Positions 1 through 8,576 are shown, numbered from the stretch's first letter. The stretch: DNA of 52,145 nucleotides from Planctomycetota bacterium (GCA_016872645.1 VGZH01000037.1:1-52145), one strand, 5' to 3'. Program-made: numbers and translations. Notes: generated from the letters alone by a model not told the origin.

Positions 1-1464
1 CCATAGCCGTTCATCGTACCCGTGCCCGAAGAGTTCCATTCCGATCGCGCCCAGCGGAAACGCCAATCCGACGCCACAGGCCGCCGGTGAAGTCCACGAC
101 TTGCTGTGCGGCAGGGATTCGACTTCTGCTGTGTTGTTCGCTTTTTGATGCGGCCGTTTGAAAACCTGTTCCACCATCAGGCCGACACATGCCAGCAACC
201 CAATCAGTCCCAGTAGGCCGGCGTTGGCCCACACATCGAACACCAAATTGTGCGGATCGGCAATCTCCTCGCTCGACTCCGGCAGCTTGTGAGCCAAGTA
301 GTAATCTCGAAAGTTGCCCGGGCCAGTCCCAATCCAGAGGTGCTCGCGGATTGTGGCCCAGGTCGCCTGCCAGAATTCCAACCGATAGCGCAGCGACTTC
401 GGAGCCTCCGACAACACCGCCTGATCCAATCCGCCGCTCAGAGCTGCAAACCCGACCAGAAACGCGATGACCAATATCCAAGTTCCGATCCGCAGCCACG
501 AAGTCCGGCCTGTGGGATTGTCCGCGCGCCGCCATCGAGCGGTGATCAGCCGCAACGTCCACCAACTGATTCCGACACTTAGTCCCACCCAGGCCGTGCG
601 GCTCTTCGTCAGCAAGGCACAGAACGCAAGCAACACGGCTAAAAACGCCCAACCCCACCGCGAAGTTCGCGGGCCACGCAGCAATCCGACAACAATCAGT
701 CCCATCACGATCAGCAATCCCGCGAATGAGTTCGCGAGCGCGAACAATCCGAGTGGCTCACGGCTCGCCTTCAGCCGACTTTCCAGTGATTGCCGAGCGG
801 ACTGCTCGATTGGAATTTGTTGCCGAGCCATCTCGGCCTGTAACGACTCCAACTTCCGCATGTCCGCGGCCGAGACGCTCTCGGGAGAACTCCCATCGCC
901 GCGAAGCCGCTCAACCAGACGGTCGTGTTCCGTAACGAGCCGATCGTACTCGCCGATCATTTCGTTGTACCCGACGTAGTGCTGCCACAGTCCAAACCCA
1001 GCCAGCACCCCGGCAGTCAACGACAGTCCAAGACACAATTGTCGGACCGCATGCGGCGACTTCAGCTCTTGCCGCAACATCCAGATCAAGACTCCCGAGC
1101 CAATCCACTCCCACGCGACGTTGATTGCCGCTCGTGCGTTGCCAACGCCAAACACGACTGCCAGCGCCGAGATCACTTGAGCCAAAACCAACAAACCGAT
1201 CGCACCATCCATCGCATCAAAGCGAAATCGCCGCTCGCCGAAGCGCCATTCCCAAGCCGCGCGAGCCGCCGCTGTGAACAACACCAACTGCACCAGCCAC
1301 AGCGTCAGGCCTTCGGAAGCCCCTTCGGTCGGCATCAGCCAGCGAACGGTCAGCAGTGCCGACAACCACGCGAGCATCAAACCCTGAGGGGGCGACATGG
1401 TGACAAGTTGAGGGGGGGACGGATTGCGAATCGGGTGTTCGGCGGTTCGTTGTTTGCGAGACAT
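1..1464 (-). CDS. O-antigen ligase-like polysaccharide ligase/polymerase (3' end cut by window edge)
   Basis: Reading leftward from the ATG at 1464, the frame stays open for 488 codons to the window edge, so the C-terminus is missing. The protein has many hydrophobic segments and the Wzy_C signature: LTKSRTAWVGL near residues 282-292, then GTGPGNF near 379 and DPHN near 402, which form the periplasmic catalytic region of O-antigen ligases and polymerases. The likely role is joining or polymerising prenyl-linked glycan at the outer face of the inner membrane. A hydrophilic, charged, probably coiled-coil loop of about 70 residues (around 165-230) precedes this core and is unusual. The gene starts 3 bases after the wecA-like stop, so the two are co-transcribed and probably serve one surface glycan pathway. 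Ligase versus polymerase cannot be decided from sequence. Confidence 0.85.
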   Translation of the reverse strand, partial: MSRKQRTAEHPIRNPSPPQLVTMSPPQGLMLAWLSALLTVRWLMPTEGASEGLTLWLVQLVLFTAAARAAWEWRFGERRFRFDAMDGAIGLLVLAQVISALAVVFGVGNARAAINVAWEWIGSGVLIWMLRQELKSPHAVRQLCLGLSLTAGVLAGFGLWQHYVGYNEMIGEYDRLVTEHDRLVERLRGDGSSPESVSAADMRKLESLQAEMARQQIPIEQSARQSLESRLKASREPLGLFALANSFAGLLIVMGLIVVGLLRGPRTSRWGWAFLAVLLAFCALLTKSRTAWVGLSVGISWWTLRLITARWRRADNPTGRTSWLRIGTWILVIAFLVGFAALSGGLDQAVLSEAPKSLRYRLEFWQATWATIREHLWIGTGPGNFRDYYLAHKLPESSEEIADPHNLVFDVWANAGLLGLIGLLACVGLMVEQVFKRPHQKANNTAEVESLPHSKSWTSPAACGVGLAFPLGAIGMELFGHGYDERLW

Positions 1465-1467
1465 CAG

Positions 1468-2646
1468 TCAGCTCCCGGCCGATTCGCGTATTGACGCGGG
1501 TCCAGAGCCGGAATCCTCGACGCTCGACTCTCGTGTCTCGGCTTGCCCCCGTCCGACCGTCTCCAGGATCGCGACGATCGCCAGCACACAAAGTACCAAA
1601 GCGATCACCAGCCAGGCCCCCGACCAATCGTGAACGCGGTACAGCAACAACGCTCCCAAGCCCGTCGTCAGTGTCGCGAGATGCACCGTCAGCACCGCGT
1701 GCTTTTGTTTCAAGCCCAAGTCCACCAAGCGATGTGAGAAGTGACTCTTGTCCGGCTTGAAGGGACTCCGGCGCTCGATCAGCCGGATCAACAGCACCGA
1801 GGCGAAGTCGTACAGCGGCACCGCCAGTACGCACAGCGGCGCGAGGATCACGTGCCGTCCATGCTGTGCTGCTCCGCCGTGTTCGTAGAACGTCCCCAGC
1901 ACGACCATCGACGCCAAGATTACGCCGATGAAGTAACTGCCGGTGTCCCCCATGAAGATTCGCGCCGGATGCCAGTTGTGACACAGAAATCCCATCAGCG
2001 AGCCCGCCAGAACCAGCAACACTCCCGCGACCAGCCATCTCGGCTCGGACAGCGACGTCAGCATGATCGTCGCAAAGAGGACCGACGCGATCAGCGCGAT
2101 CCCCGATGACAGTCCATCCATGTTGTCGAGAAAATTGAACGAGTTCATCAGCACAACCAACCACAACACGCTGATCACGAACTCGGCCACCGGGATGCCC
2201 AGAAACGCCGTCCCGCGAACTCCGTCCGAAACCAACGCCGCGGCGACTCCGAATTGAATCGCGAGCCTCGGCTTCCAGGGCAAGTCTTTCAGGTCGTCGA
2301 TCAATCCCATGATCGACAGCACCGTTCCGCCTGCCAGCACGGCCCACATCTGACCCGACCGAAACAGAACGCCGTCCAAATGCCGAGCCAACTGCGCCGG
2401 AATCCAGTCGCTGGGCAGCGATCCGCGATGGACCAGCCAAGCCACCAACTGCACGGCGGCCAGCGGCGCAACGACTCCCAGCCAAATCCCGATCCCGCCC
2501 CCCAACGCTGTTGGAGCTTTGTGAACTTTACGAGCCGCCGGCTGATCGATCAGTCCGATCTTCGGCGAGAGCACACGCATGGCTCCAGTTGCCACCACCG
2601 ACACCAGAAAGGCCGGCACCACGCACGCCACGACGAAAAAAAACAT
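1468..2646 (-). CDS. wecA: WecA/TagO-like undecaprenyl-phosphate GlcNAc-1-phosphate transferase
   Basis: A 392-residue polytopic membrane protein of the MraY/WecA family, which transfers a sugar-1-phosphate from a UDP-sugar to undecaprenyl phosphate and so starts glycan synthesis on the cytoplasmic face. Visible hallmarks are IDDLKDLPWK, the NFLDNMDGL metal/nucleotide motif, ARIFMGDTGS, and the DKSHFSHRL histidine motif typical of WecA/TagO rather than MraY. About ten hydrophobic helices are spread along the chain. The start at 2646 is preferred over an upstream in-frame ATG because AAGGATCAAG precedes it as a ribosome binding site and the protein then opens with a membrane helix. The O-antigen-ligase-like gene follows after 3 bases. 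The exact sugar substrate is not readable. Confidence 0.9.
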   Translation of the reverse strand: MFFFVVACVVPAFLVSVVATGAMRVLSPKIGLIDQPAARKVHKAPTALGGGIGIWLGVVAPLAAVQLVAWLVHRGSLPSDWIPAQLARHLDGVLFRSGQMWAVLAGGTVLSIMGLIDDLKDLPWKPRLAIQFGVAAALVSDGVRGTAFLGIPVAEFVISVLWLVVLMNSFNFLDNMDGLSSGIALIASVLFATIMLTSLSEPRWLVAGVLLVLAGSLMGFLCHNWHPARIFMGDTGSYFIGVILASMVVLGTFYEHGGAAQHGRHVILAPLCVLAVPLYDFASVLLIRLIERRSPFKPDKSHFSHRLVDLGLKQKHAVLTVHLATLTTGLGALLLYRVHDWSGAWLVIALVLCVLAIVAILETVGRGQAETRESSVEDSGSGPASIRESAGS

Positions 2647-3000
2647 CTTGATCCTTTGCTTCGACAGGTCACCGCATCGTCGCAACTCAGCCTGGAAACG
2701 CAACCCGCCTTAAAGGCCGGGAACAAGCTCCAAAGTCTAAATCCCAATGTCCAAGGAATGACCAGATCCCAAGGCCCAAAGGATCACGACGACTGGCAAC
2801 TCGGTAGACGTCGATTCCAAGTGCCGCGTTGGGGATTGGGCATAGGGATTGGGGATTTCACTGGTCTTTGGGATTTGGTCATTGGGCCTTTCACATCCCC
2901 GAACGGGTCTTGTCCGGCTGAGCGGATCAGAACTACAACCCCTCCCCGAATCCGGTGTTGGCTCGCCGGAGCCTCTCCGAAAAACGGTCACGGAAGACCC
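2647..3000. other. 354-bp divergent intergenic region with inverted repeat and G-rich tract
   Basis: This gap separates divergently transcribed wecA and mreB, so both promoters should lie here; I cannot point to convincing -35/-10 boxes. AATGACCAGATCCCAAG near 2757-2773 recurs inverted, with about 16 of 18 bases matching, near 2864-2881. Between them lies a G-rich tract at 2831-2854. No start codon with a ribosome site and protein-like codon use was found here. An in-frame extension of mreB through this region is rejected because the family start is at 3001. Confidence 0.6.
2831..2854 (+). repeat. G-quadruplex-capable tract GGGG-ATT-GGG-CATA-GGG-ATT-GGGG
   Basis: Four runs of three to four G separated by 3-4 base loops lie on the plus strand, inside the arms of the intergenic inverted repeat between wecA and mreB. 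This meets the simple G4 consensus. Whether it folds in vivo is unknown. Confidence 0.6.
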
Positions 3001-4050
3001 ATGTTTCATCGACTGCGTCGACTTCTCTGCCCCGACCTCGCCATTGATCTCGGCACCGCCAACACGTTGGTCTCGGTGCAGGGAGAGGGAGTCGTGCTCA
3101 ATGAGCCGTCCGTCGTCGCCCTCGAAAAGGGGACGCGGCGAGTGCTTGGCAAAGGGACCGCCGTCGGCAAGCTGGCCAAGCAGATGCTCGGCCGCACCCC
3201 TGATTCGATCACCGCCATCCGCCCGCTCCAGGACGGAGTCATCACCGACTTCGAACTGTGCGAAGCGATGCTGCGGTACTTCATCCAAAAGGCGTCACGC
3301 CAGATGCGCGGCCTGAAACCGCGAGTCATCATCGCCGTTCCCGGCGGCATCACTCCGGTCGAGAAGCGAGCCGTCTTCAACTCGGCCGAACGAGCCGGAG
3401 CCGGTCGCGTGTACCTCATCGAAGAATCCAAAGCCGCCGGCATCGGTGCCGGCCTGCCGATCTCCGAACCGATTGCCAGCATGGTCTGCGACATTGGCGG
3501 CGGAACCAGCGATGTCGCGATCTTCAGCCTCGGTGAGATCGTCGCGTCGCAGTCGGTCCGAGTCGCCGGCGATGAACTCGACGAGGCCGTCGTCGAGTAC
3601 CTCAAGCAACGCTTCTCGCTCCGCATCGGCACGCCAACGGCTGAGAAAGTCAAAATTCAAATCGGTAGCGCCTACCCACTCGAACAAGAACTGACGATGG
3701 AGGTCCGCGGCCTCGACACGATCAGCGGCATCCCCCGCAAAGCGGTCGTCACCAGCGAGGAAATCCGCGAAGCCCTCCGCGAGCCAGTCACCGCAATCCT
3801 CAACTGCGTTAAGAACTGCATTGAGCAGTGCAAACCAGAACTCGTCGGCGACATCGTCGATCACGGCCTCGTCCTGACCGGTGGCGGAGCGTTGCTGCGC
3901 GGCCTCGACCAACTGATGAACGAGCAACTCGGCATCCCCGTCCGAGTGACCGACGATCCGCTTACTACTGTCGCTCGTGGCACCGCCATCTGCCTCGACC
4001 ACCTGTCGCAGTGGCGAACGAGCCTCGACGACGGAGCGAAGGATTTTTGA
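3001..4050 (+). CDS. mreB: Rod shape-determining protein MreB
   Basis: A 349-residue actin-family ATPase, the normal length for MreB, which polymerises under the inner membrane and directs lateral peptidoglycan synthesis. Visible motifs are DLGTANT (phosphate 1), AIRPLQDGVITDF, CDIGGGTSDVA (phosphate 2) and LTGGGALLRGL (adenosine). The ATG at 3001 matches the family N-terminus, with a short amphipathic lead (MFHRLRRLL), and is preceded by GGAAG; the frame is open further upstream, but that extension is not protein-like. It heads a rightward cluster with mreC, mreD and a class B PBP. MreB is patchily distributed in planctomycetes, so the intact cluster suggests elongasome-driven growth in this lineage. 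Confidence 0.97.
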   Translation: MFHRLRRLLCPDLAIDLGTANTLVSVQGEGVVLNEPSVVALEKGTRRVLGKGTAVGKLAKQMLGRTPDSITAIRPLQDGVITDFELCEAMLRYFIQKASRQMRGLKPRVIIAVPGGITPVEKRAVFNSAERAGAGRVYLIEESKAAGIGAGLPISEPIASMVCDIGGGTSDVAIFSLGEIVASQSVRVAGDELDEAVVEYLKQRFSLRIGTPTAEKVKIQIGSAYPLEQELTMEVRGLDTISGIPRKAVVTSEEIREALREPVTAILNCVKNCIEQCKPELVGDIVDHGLVLTGGGALLRGLDQLMNEQLGIPVRVTDDPLTTVARGTAICLDHLSQWRTSLDDGAKDF

Positions 4051-4055
4051 AGTCC

Positions 4056-4133
4056 GTAGGGTGGGCCCACTAACCGACGGCCCACCGCGAGGCAACCAAC
4101 ATGGCGGGCCGCCGGATGGCTGGTCCTCCCTAC
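4056..4133. repeat. Palindromic GTAGGGTGGG-type element between mreB and mreC
   Basis: GTAGGG at 4056 pairs with CCCTAC at 4128-4133, and an inner GTGGGCC pairs with GGCCCAC. It fills almost the whole mreB-mreC gap. A shorter relative with the same GTAGGGTGGG core lies at 49654-49682. Confidence 0.65.
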
Positions 4134-4140
4134 GAAGCAC

Positions 4141-5079
4141 ATGCCGAAACTCATCACTACTCTCTGCCTCGCAGCCGCGATCGGAATTGGCTTCGCGCCG
4201 CCGAACGTGCAGAACTGGCTCCGGGCGGCAATTCGAGACGGCTTTCAGCCGGGAATATCGTTGGCCGCAGCCACTCAGCAGTCCGCTTCGAGACAACTGC
4301 ATCAGCGATTCGTCGGGGACGACGAACGTGAACTGCAATCTCGGATTTCAACTCTCAAATCTGAACTTTCAGATCTCGAACGCTCACTGCGCCGCGAGCA
4401 ACTCGCTCGCCAACGGACTCGCGATCAAAAGGTGCTCGCATTGCGACGGCACGACGATGAGCGACGCCCGCTCGACCCGCCGCCGCTCATCGTGCCGCAG
4501 GTGGTCGAGGCCAACGTGCTCGGCGACGAACTCGCCGCGTCGTGGCGACGTGGCAAGCTGCTCGATCGTGGCCGGACGAATGGCGTCGTCGAGGCTTCGC
4601 TGGTGCTCGATGCGAACGCCAAGTTGCTCGATCAGGGAGAGGACAGCGGACTTGCCGCCGACCTGCCGGTCTTCGCGGGAAGTTGCGTTGTCGGCAAACT
4701 GCAACACGTTGGGCATTGGTCGAGCACCTGGGTTCCGCTCACCGATAAACGTTTTGCGGGCCGAGCACGACTCGCTCGCGTCACCAGAGACGGCTTGATC
4801 TTCGGGTCAGACGGCGTACTGATTGGCAACGGCAAAGAGACCTGTCGGCTCACGAAGATCAAAGCGACCGAGCCCGTCAACGAAGGGGACGAAGTCTTCG
4901 CACTCGAAACCCCTGGCGGTTTCGTGACCCCCCTGTTCTACGGCACTGTCACTCGTGCCGAACTTCCAGACGGCGCGACACACTGGGACATCGAAGTCCG
5001 GCCGGCCATTGATCCGCAAACAGCTCGATCGGTCAGCATCGTACGACCGGTGGTAAATCCGAAACGATTGGCGAATTGA
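4141..5079 (+). CDS. mreC: Rod shape-determining protein MreC (divergent)
   Basis: A 312-residue protein with a hydrophobic N-terminal anchor (about residues 5-20), a predicted coiled coil rich in E, L and R (about 63-95) and a C-terminal beta-rich domain (about 125-305). This matches MreC, the periplasmic scaffold linking MreB, MreD and PBP2. Sequence conservation is low, so the call rests on position between mreB and mreD, architecture and family-like stretches such as the final beta domain. The start at 4141 gives a membrane anchor directly; no strong ribosome site is visible because a palindromic element abuts it. The first hydrophobic stretch is short for a transmembrane helix, which is unusual. 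Confidence 0.85.
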   Translation: MPKLITTLCLAAAIGIGFAPPNVQNWLRAAIRDGFQPGISLAAATQQSASRQLHQRFVGDDERELQSRISTLKSELSDLERSLRREQLARQRTRDQKVLALRRHDDERRPLDPPPLIVPQVVEANVLGDELAASWRRGKLLDRGRTNGVVEASLVLDANAKLLDQGEDSGLAADLPVFAGSCVVGKLQHVGHWSSTWVPLTDKRFAGRARLARVTRDGLIFGSDGVLIGNGKETCRLTKIKATEPVNEGDEVFALETPGGFVTPLFYGTVTRAELPDGATHWDIEVRPAIDPQTARSVSIVRPVVNPKRLAN

Positions 5080-5085
5080 CTCTTT

Positions 5086-5187
5086 GGAGTGCGGTACGTC
5101 AGCACCGCACTCCATTTTGGATTGCAAAGATCGGCTCGATCAAAAAACCAAAATCAAAACGCCATTCCGAAGCGGTGCTGACACTCC
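5086..5187. repeat. Palindromic repeat element, copy 1 (GTCAGCACCGC family), between mreC and mreD
   Basis: GGAGTGCGGT (5086-5095) is inverted exactly at 5104-5113, and GTCAGCACCGC (5098-5108) is inverted exactly at 5172-5182. Flanks carry TTTGGAGTGCGG-like sequence. A second copy with the same motifs lies at 12236-12321. Both sit between co-directional genes. Confidence 0.8.
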
Positions 5188-5199
5188 GCTCTCGAAAAC

Positions 5200-5736
5200 A
5201 TGAAACACGTTCTCCTGACCCTCGCCACCTACCTCGCCCTTGCCACGCAAGCCGCGTGCGGGAGCGCGCTGGCCATCGGCGGTTGTCGGCCGCCGCTGAT
5301 GTGGCTGCCAGTCGTGCTCGCGCTGACATGGTTCGGTGATGCACGCGGCATTGTTTGGACGGCGCTGATCGGTCTGTTGGTCGACGGTTTGGCGGGTGGC
5401 CGATTCGGTGTCGAGATGCTTGCCACAACGTTGACCGCCTTACTGACGTTGTCGCTGCGCCCGGATGAAGAGACTCGCTCTCGAGGCGCATGGTTCGTGT
5501 GGCAGTTCGCCGTGATCGGGACCGGTCTGGTGCTGTCGCATGGTCTGAACAGCGTTTTGTCCGACGGTCCCGCAGTGACGGTGAGATCGCTTATGACGCT
5601 CGCCGGTGGAGCGGTCTATGGGTTGGTCCTGTGCGGCCTTATGAACGTAGCTGCGTTTTGCCAGAAAACGAGTGAACGGCGTTTCGGCTATCAGTTTCCG
5701 CGTTCTGGCGAAACGCGGCTACGCCAGGGGATCTGA
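5200..5736 (+). CDS. mreD: MreD-like rod shape membrane protein
   Basis: A small (178 residues) very hydrophobic protein with about five transmembrane segments, the size and topology expected for MreD, the integral membrane partner of MreC in the elongasome. Primary-sequence similarity in this family is weak; the call comes from topology, motifs such as GLLVDGLAGGRFG (typical of MreD loop regions) and the place between mreC and PBP2. The stop TGA overlaps the PBP2 ATG by one base, so translation is probably coupled. Confidence 0.8.
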   Translation: MKHVLLTLATYLALATQAACGSALAIGGCRPPLMWLPVVLALTWFGDARGIVWTALIGLLVDGLAGGRFGVEMLATTLTALLTLSLRPDEETRSRGAWFVWQFAVIGTGLVLSHGLNSVLSDGPAVTVRSLMTLAGGAVYGLVLCGLMNVAAFCQKTSERRFGYQFPRSGETRLRQGI

Positions 5737-8102
5737 TGCGTAATCGCCCCACTTCGATCTTTGACAGCGGTTCCGCTCACGGTGCAGGCTCGGCGTTTGA
5801 TGTCGATGCCGAACCGGGAGTGCGGCTGTGTTGGCTGTTCGTGGCGATGACAGTGCCGCTGCTGATCGTGGCCGGACGACTGATTTACCTGCAAGGCTTC
5901 GTGGCCGAGGGCTTCGCCGTCGAGACTCGGCACGAGGTGGAATCGGTTGAGGCCATTCCCACTCGAAACGGTCGCATCCTGGCCAGTGATGGAACTGTGC
6001 TGGCGTTCGACGACGAGCGTCATCAACTGCTGGTTCACTACCGCTGGCTCGAAGAGCCTCCGAACGACGACTGGTTGCGACACGAAGCGCTCTCTCGACT
6101 GAGCCACTCAGAGCGACGCGACAAGTCCAAAGTCGAGCAGGCGAAGCGAGACGTGCTCGAGCGGCGCGATGTGTTGTGGCAATCGCTCATCGAATTGACT
6201 GAGCAGCGCCCGGAAAAACTGGTGGAGCAACGCGTCCGAGTGCAGCAGCGTGTCGAGGGGATCTTTCGGTTGGTCGACGAACGTCGTGAAGTTCCTCAAG
6301 CGACCGAACAAGAGTTAGCCCGAAGCGTGAGCGAGGTGTCGTCGGTCGATCTGTCATCCACCGAAGATCCCTCGCTCACGCGTCGGTCTGGTTTCGTTGA
6401 GCAAGCCTGGAATGTTGTGAAGCACGAGCTGACCACCACGCCGACGCGCGAGCGGCGCGAACCGCTACGGATTCCGGAGCAATCAGACTACCACCTGTTG
6501 CTCGACGACGTTTCGCTGGAAGTCGTGGCCGAGATCGAAACACATCCGGATCAATTTCCCGGTGTCCGCTCGGGCGTGACAAATCGCCGCGTTTATCCGT
6601 TCGGCCGAGTCGCTCCGCACCTGGTCGGTTATCGGGGAGAGATCGATGCGGACGAACTGAAAGCTCGGCGCGAACGCTTTCCGAATGGCGATCCGCTGGA
6701 CTATCAACCGGGCGACTCGATCGGCCGCTCCGGAATCGAGCAGTCCTATGAGCATGCGCTGCGCGGCGTGCGCGGACAACGAAAAATCGTCCGCGATCGT
6801 CACGGCACGATTGTCCGCACGGAAGTCGTCCGGCCGCCGAAGCCGGGGCAGGATGTCGTGCTGCATGTTTCGGTGTCGTTGCAGGAGCGGGCAACGGCCC
6901 TCTTGGAAGAGGTCGTGGGGCATGAAGCCATCTTGCCCGGTTCGTCGGACGGGCAGGTTAAAAACGTGCCCCACGGTGGGTGCCTCGTCGCGATCGACGT
7001 GCGGACGGGAGCGATCCTCGCGGCGGCGGTTGCTCCGACCTTTGATGTCAACGATTTCTTGTCGGGCACTGAAGACGTTCGACTGGCGCTGCTCGACGAC
7101 AAGCGTAGGCCGATGTTCCCGCGAGCGACGCAGATGGAGTTGCCTCCCGGGTCGGTGTTCAAAGCGGTCTCAGCGGTCGCGGTGATCGAGAGCGGTCGTA
7201 TCGACCCGGATCGGCAGTTCGAGTGCCTGGGCTATCTGAAAGACCCGAACAAACAGCGGTGCTATCACAGTCAAGCGCACTACGGAACCAACTTGACGAT
7301 GGCGCTGGCTCGCTCGTGCAACGTCTACTTTTTCAAATCGGCCCAGACACTTGGCCCGCAACCGCTGGTGCAATGGGCGGACGCTCTTGGTTTTGGCGAG
7401 CGGACAGGAGTCGATCTTCCCGGCGAGCGGCGGGGGCATGTCCCACGTCCCCCGGAACGCGATTCGAAGGGGAAAACGAAAGAGTCGTCGCCGATCGAAC
7501 TCGCCAGCGCGTCCGACAAATTTCGACCTGCCTCACCTTGGGACGAGCGAGATTCCGCTCGTACCGCTCAACCTGCCAGTCGCACGAAACGAGAGCCGTG
7601 GTATGACGGAGACACGCTCGGCTTGGCGATCGGGCAGTCGCGGTTGACGGTCACTCCGCTGCAAGTCGCCCGGCTGATGGCGGCCGTCGCTAATGACGGC
7701 TGGCTGGTGACTCCGTACGTCGCGAGGGAATTGAACGCCTCCGGCCAGGCAGAATCATCCGTGACAATTGAGCCGGATCGACATCGCCTTCCGAATCTTT
7801 CCGAGGGGACGCTCGCTCGCGTGCGCGAGGGCTTGGAGCAAGTGGTCGCTCATCCGCAGGGAACCGCGTTCAAATCCGTCCGATTGAAGGAGGTTGCGAT
7901 TGCTGGCAAGACCGGAACGGCCGAGATCGGTGGCGGTCGTGCCGATCATGCCTGGTTCGCGGGATATGTCCCGGCGGATCGTCCGCGGATTGCATTCGTC
8001 GTCGTGCTCGAACAAGCTGGTTCCGGCGGTAAAGTGGCGGGACCAGTGGCGAAGAAGTTCGTGCAGTTGCTATTGGAACACCGGTTGGTGAGCGGGGAAT
8101 GA
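5736..8102 (+). CDS. mrdA: Penicillin-binding protein 2, class B transpeptidase
   Basis: A 788-residue class B PBP, longer than the roughly 630 residues of E. coli PBP2. It has an N-terminal transmembrane helix (about 27-45), a pedestal/dimerisation region, and a transpeptidase domain with SVFK at Ser473, SCN at 527-529 and KTGT at Lys725. It cross-links peptidoglycan in the periplasm during elongation. Two inserts explain the length: a charged, coiled-coil-like block (about 110-250) rich in E, R and Q, and a low-complexity stretch between the SxN and KTG motifs (about 565-625). The start codon overlaps the mreD stop. No rodA follows in the window, although the two are usually adjacent. Confidence 0.95.
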   Translation: MRNRPTSIFDSGSAHGAGSAFDVDAEPGVRLCWLFVAMTVPLLIVAGRLIYLQGFVAEGFAVETRHEVESVEAIPTRNGRILASDGTVLAFDDERHQLLVHYRWLEEPPNDDWLRHEALSRLSHSERRDKSKVEQAKRDVLERRDVLWQSLIELTEQRPEKLVEQRVRVQQRVEGIFRLVDERREVPQATEQELARSVSEVSSVDLSSTEDPSLTRRSGFVEQAWNVVKHELTTTPTRERREPLRIPEQSDYHLLLDDVSLEVVAEIETHPDQFPGVRSGVTNRRVYPFGRVAPHLVGYRGEIDADELKARRERFPNGDPLDYQPGDSIGRSGIEQSYEHALRGVRGQRKIVRDRHGTIVRTEVVRPPKPGQDVVLHVSVSLQERATALLEEVVGHEAILPGSSDGQVKNVPHGGCLVAIDVRTGAILAAAVAPTFDVNDFLSGTEDVRLALLDDKRRPMFPRATQMELPPGSVFKAVSAVAVIESGRIDPDRQFECLGYLKDPNKQRCYHSQAHYGTNLTMALARSCNVYFFKSAQTLGPQPLVQWADALGFGERTGVDLPGERRGHVPRPPERDSKGKTKESSPIELASASDKFRPASPWDERDSARTAQPASRTKREPWYDGDTLGLAIGQSRLTVTPLQVARLMAAVANDGWLVTPYVARELNASGQAESSVTIEPDRHRLPNLSEGTLARVREGLEQVVAHPQGTAFKSVRLKEVAIAGKTGTAEIGGGRADHAWFAGYVPADRPRIAFVVVLEQAGSGGKVAGPVAKKFVQLLLEHRLVSGE

Positions 8103-8135
8103 CCCGGTGACGACGTGCGGGGGTGACGGGGTGAT

Positions 8136-8462
8136 ATGGCAAACTTCGGTCGCGTGATTGCGGAACATCGCTTCGAGCCGGGGCGAATCGACGAAGTGCT
8201 TGCGTTCCTGAAGCGGACTCGCAGCGAACTGCGGATGCTCCGTTGGGTGCGAGTCTCACGCGATTGGGTTCGCGTCATCGACGTCAACGGGGATTGGTTT
8301 GAAGTCGCGGGGATCGGTTATGCCGATCTAGACGTGATCGCCGTACTGGATGCGGTCAACACACCCTTCAATCGCGAGACGATCCACGAACCGGTCAACG
8401 ACGAGTTTAAAGAGTTCCGAACCAGTCGCCGCTACACTTGGGCGGCGGATCGGGTGATGTGA
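8136..8462 (+). CDS. Conserved-looking small protein of unknown function
   Basis: A 108-residue soluble protein with no family I can name. It begins ATG after GGGGTGAT, which can serve as a ribosome site, 33 bases after the PBP2 stop, so it may be the last gene of the mre cluster. The composition is protein-like (many aromatic and charged residues, no low complexity), with no signal peptide or membrane segment. Its function cannot be inferred; proximity to mrdA is the only hint. It is followed by a hairpin element at 8500-8576. Confidence 0.65.
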   Translation: MANFGRVIAEHRFEPGRIDEVLAFLKRTRSELRMLRWVRVSRDWVRVIDVNGDWFEVAGIGYADLDVIAVLDAVNTPFNRETIHEPVNDEFKEFRTSRRYTWAADRVM

Positions 8463-8499
8463 GCGTTTTTTGACCGCAACGACCGCACCATGCGGGAAG

Positions 8500-8576
8500 T
8501 GCAAAGTGAAGAGTGCCGACGGCAAAGTGCAAAATGATTGCGTAGCCGTCTGGCGCTTTGCACGCTTCACTTTGCA
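8500..8576. repeat. Inverted repeat between convergent genes (possible bidirectional terminator)
   Basis: TGCAAAGTGAAGAGTGC (8500-8516) is repeated inverted at 8560-8576 with one mismatch, and a further partial direct copy (GGCAAAGTGCAAAATG) lies inside. It fills the gap between a rightward and a leftward gene. There is no clear T-tract, so it may be a REP-like element rather than a classic terminator. Confidence 0.65.

Noticed and set aside
2254-3000. Upstream extension of the mreB reading frame
   Set aside because: The extension is low-quality shadow sequence over wecA and a repeat region; the family N-terminus starts at 3001 with a ribosome site.
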